Positions 6,078-8,730 of a stretch of DNA of 8,730 bases are shown here, piece after piece. Within the stretch, counting starts at the first letter, position 1, and each line of letters begins with the position of its first letter. A program made the translations under genes and the position numbers. The notes below the pieces were generated by a model that made no database searches, had not been told where the DNA came from, and saw only the letters and a list, made by a program, of their open reading frames with translations. Source of the stretch: Phycisphaerales bacterium UBA2402 (GTDB taxonomy: Bacteria; Planctomycetota; Phycisphaerae; Phycisphaerales; UBA1924); NCBI GenBank assembly GCA_002343715.1, contig DDSA01000196.1, positions 1 through 8,730 on the forward strand, written 5' to 3'.

Positions 6078-6902
6078 CTACCAGTCCTGCGCATCGGGCA
6101 CGTAGTGATCGTCGATATCACCCACGGAACCGATGGCTCGGGGTTCATCGACCAGCCAGTCGGGCTTGGCCTCGACAGCCCGCGCGGACCCGTCGGCGCG
6201 GGCCGTGCAGGTGCTTCCACCGGTGCCCACACGACGATGGTGGCGGAAGGACGTGGTCGGGAAGGGGTTCTCCTGCCACGAGCCGGAGGAATAGAGCATC
6301 GGCGGATCGAGCAGGGCGCAGTTGCGGGGCGGTGTGCCCGCCAGCATCGCGTCGGCGAAGACGAATACGTTATCCGTGCGTCGGATCTCGAAAAGACGTC
6401 GCCACGGACGGAAACCGATCGAAGAGGCCCATCCCGGGGTTTTCGGAGGGGAGAGGTAATACCCGTTGTAGCCGTAGGTGCTGGTGGGCGACTGGCGAGG
6501 GCCTTGTGCCCGGTACGTGCCCCAGGGCTGGCTGGGACATTCATACACACTGCGGGCGGAAAGGGCCGAATCGAGAAACGGGGCGAGGAATCCCTTGGTG
6601 TGATCCACACCCTCGGGGCCGCTGCCGTGCGTGCCCCACCAGAAAATCTGCTCGCCCGTGCCGATATCCGCGACCGACCAGTACGCCAGCGGCATGGCGC
6701 GATCGGCGTACGTGTTGGCGTACATGGTCCAGCCGATGGTCATCTGTCGCTGGTTCGAGAGGCAAAGGGTCTGCCGGGCCGATTCCCGCACGCCCCGGAG
6801 CGAAGGGAGCAGCAACCCCACCAGCAGCGCGATCACCGCGATCACGACGAGCAACTCGACAAGCGTGAAACCGCGTCCGGGCCGTGATTCGCGATCGGTC
6901 AT
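6078..6902 (-). CDS. Prepilin-like protein with type II/IV cleavage-methylation N-terminus and planctomycete H-xn-DG C-terminus
   Basis: The product is 274 residues. The leader of 11 residues ends RPGRG|FTLVELLVV, with Gly at -1, Phe at +1 and Glu at +5: the textbook prepilin peptidase site, followed by a hydrophobic helix (IAVIALLVGLLLPSL) and the RESARQTLCLSNQRQM segment typical of planctomycete pseudopilin-like proteins. The globular part is rich in Trp and Tyr, with several Cys. Near the C-terminus SFRHHRR...ARADGSARAVE resembles the H-X9-DG motif of the large planctomycete prepilin-like family, but with 14 residues between the nearest His and the DG. The protein ends VGDIDDHYVPDAQDW. The ATG at 6902 overlaps the stop of the propeller gene (ATGA), with a G6 run (6908-6913) as ribosome binding site. 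Together these indicate translational coupling. Family role: pseudopilin-like surface or secretion component; the exact function of this paralog is unknown. Confidence 0.9.
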   Translation of the reverse strand: MTDRESRPGRGFTLVELLVVIAVIALLVGLLLPSLRGVRESARQTLCLSNQRQMTIGWTMYANTYADRAMPLAYWSVADIGTGEQIFWWGTHGSGPEGVDHTKGFLAPFLDSALSARSVYECPSQPWGTYRAQGPRQSPTSTYGYNGYYLSPPKTPGWASSIGFRPWRRLFEIRRTDNVFVFADAMLAGTPPRNCALLDPPMLYSSGSWQENPFPTTSFRHHRRVGTGGSTCTARADGSARAVEAKPDWLVDEPRAIGSVGDIDDHYVPDAQDW

Positions 6903-8542
6903 TCTCGCCCCCCGGTCATCATCGCGGCCTCGGGCGCGCGGAGAAACGAGAGAAGATCCAGCCTGTCCTGCCCGGTGATGGTCCCGTCGTTGTTCACATC
7001 GCGGTTGCCCGTTCCGTTCTCCCAGGCGTACAGGTCCGCGATCCCCAGCGACCCATCGCCGTTGACATCGAGTTGCCGCGGAGACGGCCCCAGAGCCACC
7101 AGCCCCAGTGTACCCACACTGTACAGCGCGGAACCAACGATCGCGGGGCTGCCCCCTGATCCGGCGTAATGACGCAAGACGAAATCCTCCCTGCTCGGGT
7201 CGCTGGCAAGATTGACAATGAGCATTTCGGGGGACACCTGTGTGAAATCCGCGGGAGGAACCCCGACGGCGAGCACGTCGTAGCCGCCGAACTGCGCGGC
7301 GATGGGCTGGTGTGTCCATCCGCCCAGATTGAAGAGTCCGATGGTGGTGTCCCACACCAACTGGGCCGAAGCACCAAGGTCCTCGAACATCTGCACGTTG
7401 GGCACGGTTCCGAACCCTTGAATCCCCGCCGAGAGCGCCACACGACCGCCGGGCAACGGAATGGGGATCGACTGGGTGCGATTCGCCGGGACTGTCCAGA
7501 TCTCTTCGCCCGTGCGGGCATTGACCTTCACCAGCGAGGCGCTGTCCGATCCGCACGATGAGCAAAAGGCGTAGGTCGCGGCGTACAGAATGGGCGGCTG
7601 TCCGGGAGGCTCGAACGGGTCCGGCGGCACCACGCATACTCCACCGAAGTACCCTTCCGGGATCTCGTTCTCATACGTCCATCGCGGCGAAGGAATCGTG
7701 TCCGAGATGGGGAATGCGTAGATTCGCCCGGGCGCGAATCCCGGGTCGGGTCCGACCGTCGCGACGTACACCAGGCTCTCGCCACCCATGTCCGCGGGCA
7801 GGTACGAGACGCTGTTGCCGGAACTGCTGCCGATCGGGTAGGACCAGAGAATCTCGCCCGGTTGATACGGGTTGCGTGCCGGGTCGAAGGGATCGGCGTT
7901 GATGCAGTAGAGACGCGAGGAGCCGCCGAATCCGTCGTAGTCCGTGATGAACACCCGGTCGGCCGGCCCACGGTCGCTGGTCACCATCGGTGAGGCGTTG
8001 ACGATGAAGTTCGTCAGGCTCCGGTCCCAAGCGAGCATCCCCGTGTCCATGCGGAAGGCCTGGATCCTGCGCCCCGAGGCGTGGATCACCACCCTGTTGA
8101 CTTCGTCGAGCGCCGGGCTGGAGAAGGAGTCCAGCACAGGGGTCGCCACCTGGGACTGCCAACGCACGGCGCCGTTCGAGCGGGCGAAGGCGAAGAGTCT
8201 GTGCTGATTGGCGGGCTGGCCCGGCGGACTAATCCGGCCCGTGGCGAACACCAGCCCATCTTCGACACCGTCGCCCGCGTAGACCGCCAACCCGGCTTGT
8301 CCCACGAAGGTGATGGGGTGGCCGCCGATGTCTGTGGCGCGGACCCATGTCGGGGTTGTCGATGGCGCGCACGGCAACGATACAAGCGAATGACGGCGGG
8401 AGGAACCGCCGAGATGAGTCCAGGACCGTTCTCCCGATCTCGCGAAGCCGGTCTGGGCTGATGTTGTTGCCGCGAGCATCGCGATGAGAACCGCCGACCA
8501 CTTCACGCACGCTGCGCGTGCGATGCATCCAGAGTTCGGCAT
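6899..8542 (-). CDS. Secreted PQQ-like beta-propeller protein with C-terminal dockerin type I domain
   Basis: The product is 547 residues from the ATG at 8542. Other possible starts are an ATG at 8560 (six residues longer) and a GTG at 8668; none has a strong ribosome binding site. I prefer 8542 because it puts the signal peptide at the N-terminus: MPNSGCIARAACVK, hydrophobic WSAVLIAMLAA, TSA|Q. PQQ-like propeller blades are marked by the pattern (L/I)xAF/xxN...G...W: W128 (RLFAFARSNGAVRW), W172 (RIQAFRMDTGMLAW), W233 (GEILW), W288 (SPRW), W349 (VNARTGEEIW) and W397 (AQLVW), a spacing of 44-61 residues that suggests six to seven blades. The tail carries two dockerin calcium loops, DVNGDGSLGIAD (492-503) and DVNNDGTITGQD (515-526), with Asp/Asn at positions 1, 3, 5 and 12. 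C327-S-S-C330 may form a disulfide. No PQQ-dehydrogenase catalytic domain is evident, so a binding or scaffold role is more likely than an enzyme. Confidence 0.87.
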   Translation of the reverse strand: MPNSGCIARAACVKWSAVLIAMLAATTSAQTGFARSGERSWTHLGGSSRRHSLVSLPCAPSTTPTWVRATDIGGHPITFVGQAGLAVYAGDGVEDGLVFATGRISPPGQPANQHRLFAFARSNGAVRWQSQVATPVLDSFSSPALDEVNRVVIHASGRRIQAFRMDTGMLAWDRSLTNFIVNASPMVTSDRGPADRVFITDYDGFGGSSRLYCINADPFDPARNPYQPGEILWSYPIGSSSGNSVSYLPADMGGESLVYVATVGPDPGFAPGRIYAFPISDTIPSPRWTYENEIPEGYFGGVCVVPPDPFEPPGQPPILYAATYAFCSSCGSDSASLVKVNARTGEEIWTVPANRTQSIPIPLPGGRVALSAGIQGFGTVPNVQMFEDLGASAQLVWDTTIGLFNLGGWTHQPIAAQFGGYDVLAVGVPPADFTQVSPEMLIVNLASDPSREDFVLRHYAGSGGSPAIVGSALYSVGTLGLVALGPSPRQLDVNGDGSLGIADLYAWENGTGNRDVNNDGTITGQDRLDLLSFLRAPEAAMMTGGRE

Positions 8543-8706
8543 GTCGAACGGACCCGACATCGTGAGAGGCCCCACACAACCAGGAACGACGCAGCGCGGC
8601 AGGAACCCCGCGTGGAACTGACGCCGCTCGAACTTCAAACGCGCGACGCACCTGTCGGCACGCCGCACGCACTCTCTCTATCTGCCCTCGCGCCGCGGAG
8701 AATCGC

Positions 8707-8730
8707 GGTAGGGCCGGCGCCGGCCCTACC
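8707..8730. repeat. Perfect 24-bp palindrome at the right edge
   Basis: GGTAGGGCCGGC (8707-8718) is followed directly by its exact reverse complement (8719-8730). It touches the window edge, so it may be longer. It lies about 165 bases upstream of the propeller gene start and outside any supported gene. It could be a dispersed palindromic repeat, a terminator stem of a gene beyond the edge, or a protein-binding site. No second copy was seen in the window. Confidence 0.6.

Noticed and set aside
6899..8542. PQQ-dependent dehydrogenase
   Set aside because: Blade repeats are present, but no catalytic-domain motifs or haem-binding CxxCH were found, and the protein ends in dockerin loops.
8543..8668. 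Longer propeller protein from a GTG at 8668
   Set aside because: It would add 42 residues rich in Arg and Cys ahead of the signal peptide, burying it.
1..8730. CRISPR array, tRNA, rRNA, insertion sequence or phage genes
   Set aside because: No regularly spaced repeats, cloverleaf-like sequence, transposase or integrase motifs, or terminal inverted repeats flanking a gene were seen on reading both strands.

Overview
The window looks like chromosomal DNA from a GC-rich member of the Planctomycetota, probably a Phycisphaerae-like lineage. The assignment rests on protein features only: a prepilin-type reader protein with the H-xn-DG style C-terminus common in planctomycetes, a PEP-CTERM sorting tail of the 'PTPGAL' kind, a dockerin-type calcium-binding tail on a PQQ-like beta-propeller, and a 'CPADYNEDGG' dockerin-like segment. 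No rRNA, tRNA, CRISPR array, transposase or phage gene was seen.

Layout from left to right. (1) A minus-strand gene for a secreted protein is cut by the left edge (1-535). (2) A 232-bp gap holds a weak terminator candidate and a weak promoter candidate. (3) A minus-strand gene encodes a periplasmic sugar-type ABC substrate-binding protein (768-1766). (4) A 162-bp divergent intergenic region has a tandem 13-bp-period repeat between two outward-facing -10-like boxes. (5) A plus-strand gene encodes a short-chain fatty acid transporter of the AtoE family (1929-3356). (6) A strong 11-bp-stem hairpin lies between convergent genes. (7) A minus-strand gene encodes an 809-residue exported PEP-CTERM protein (3421-5850), with a retropepsin-like 'DTGA' signature near its N-terminus and a C-terminal module present three times in degenerate form. 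(8) A 227-bp gap holds a perfect 11-bp inverted repeat just ahead of that gene's ribosome binding site. (9) A two-gene minus-strand operon encodes a secreted PQQ-like propeller with a dockerin tail (6899-8542) and a type II/IV prepilin-like protein (6078-6902), overlapping by ATGA. (10) A perfect 24-bp palindrome sits at the right edge.

How the genes relate. Five of the six products are predicted to be exported or envelope-associated, and the sixth is an inner-membrane transporter. The only firm functional unit is the overlapping propeller/prepilin pair. The substrate-binding protein and AtoE share a control region and may respond to the same carbon status, but no permease, ATPase or CoA-transferase partner is present. 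I found no clear evidence of a complete new system. The best leads are the architecture of the PEP-CTERM protein, the coupled propeller-dockerin/prepilin pair, and the two perfect dyads outside genes.
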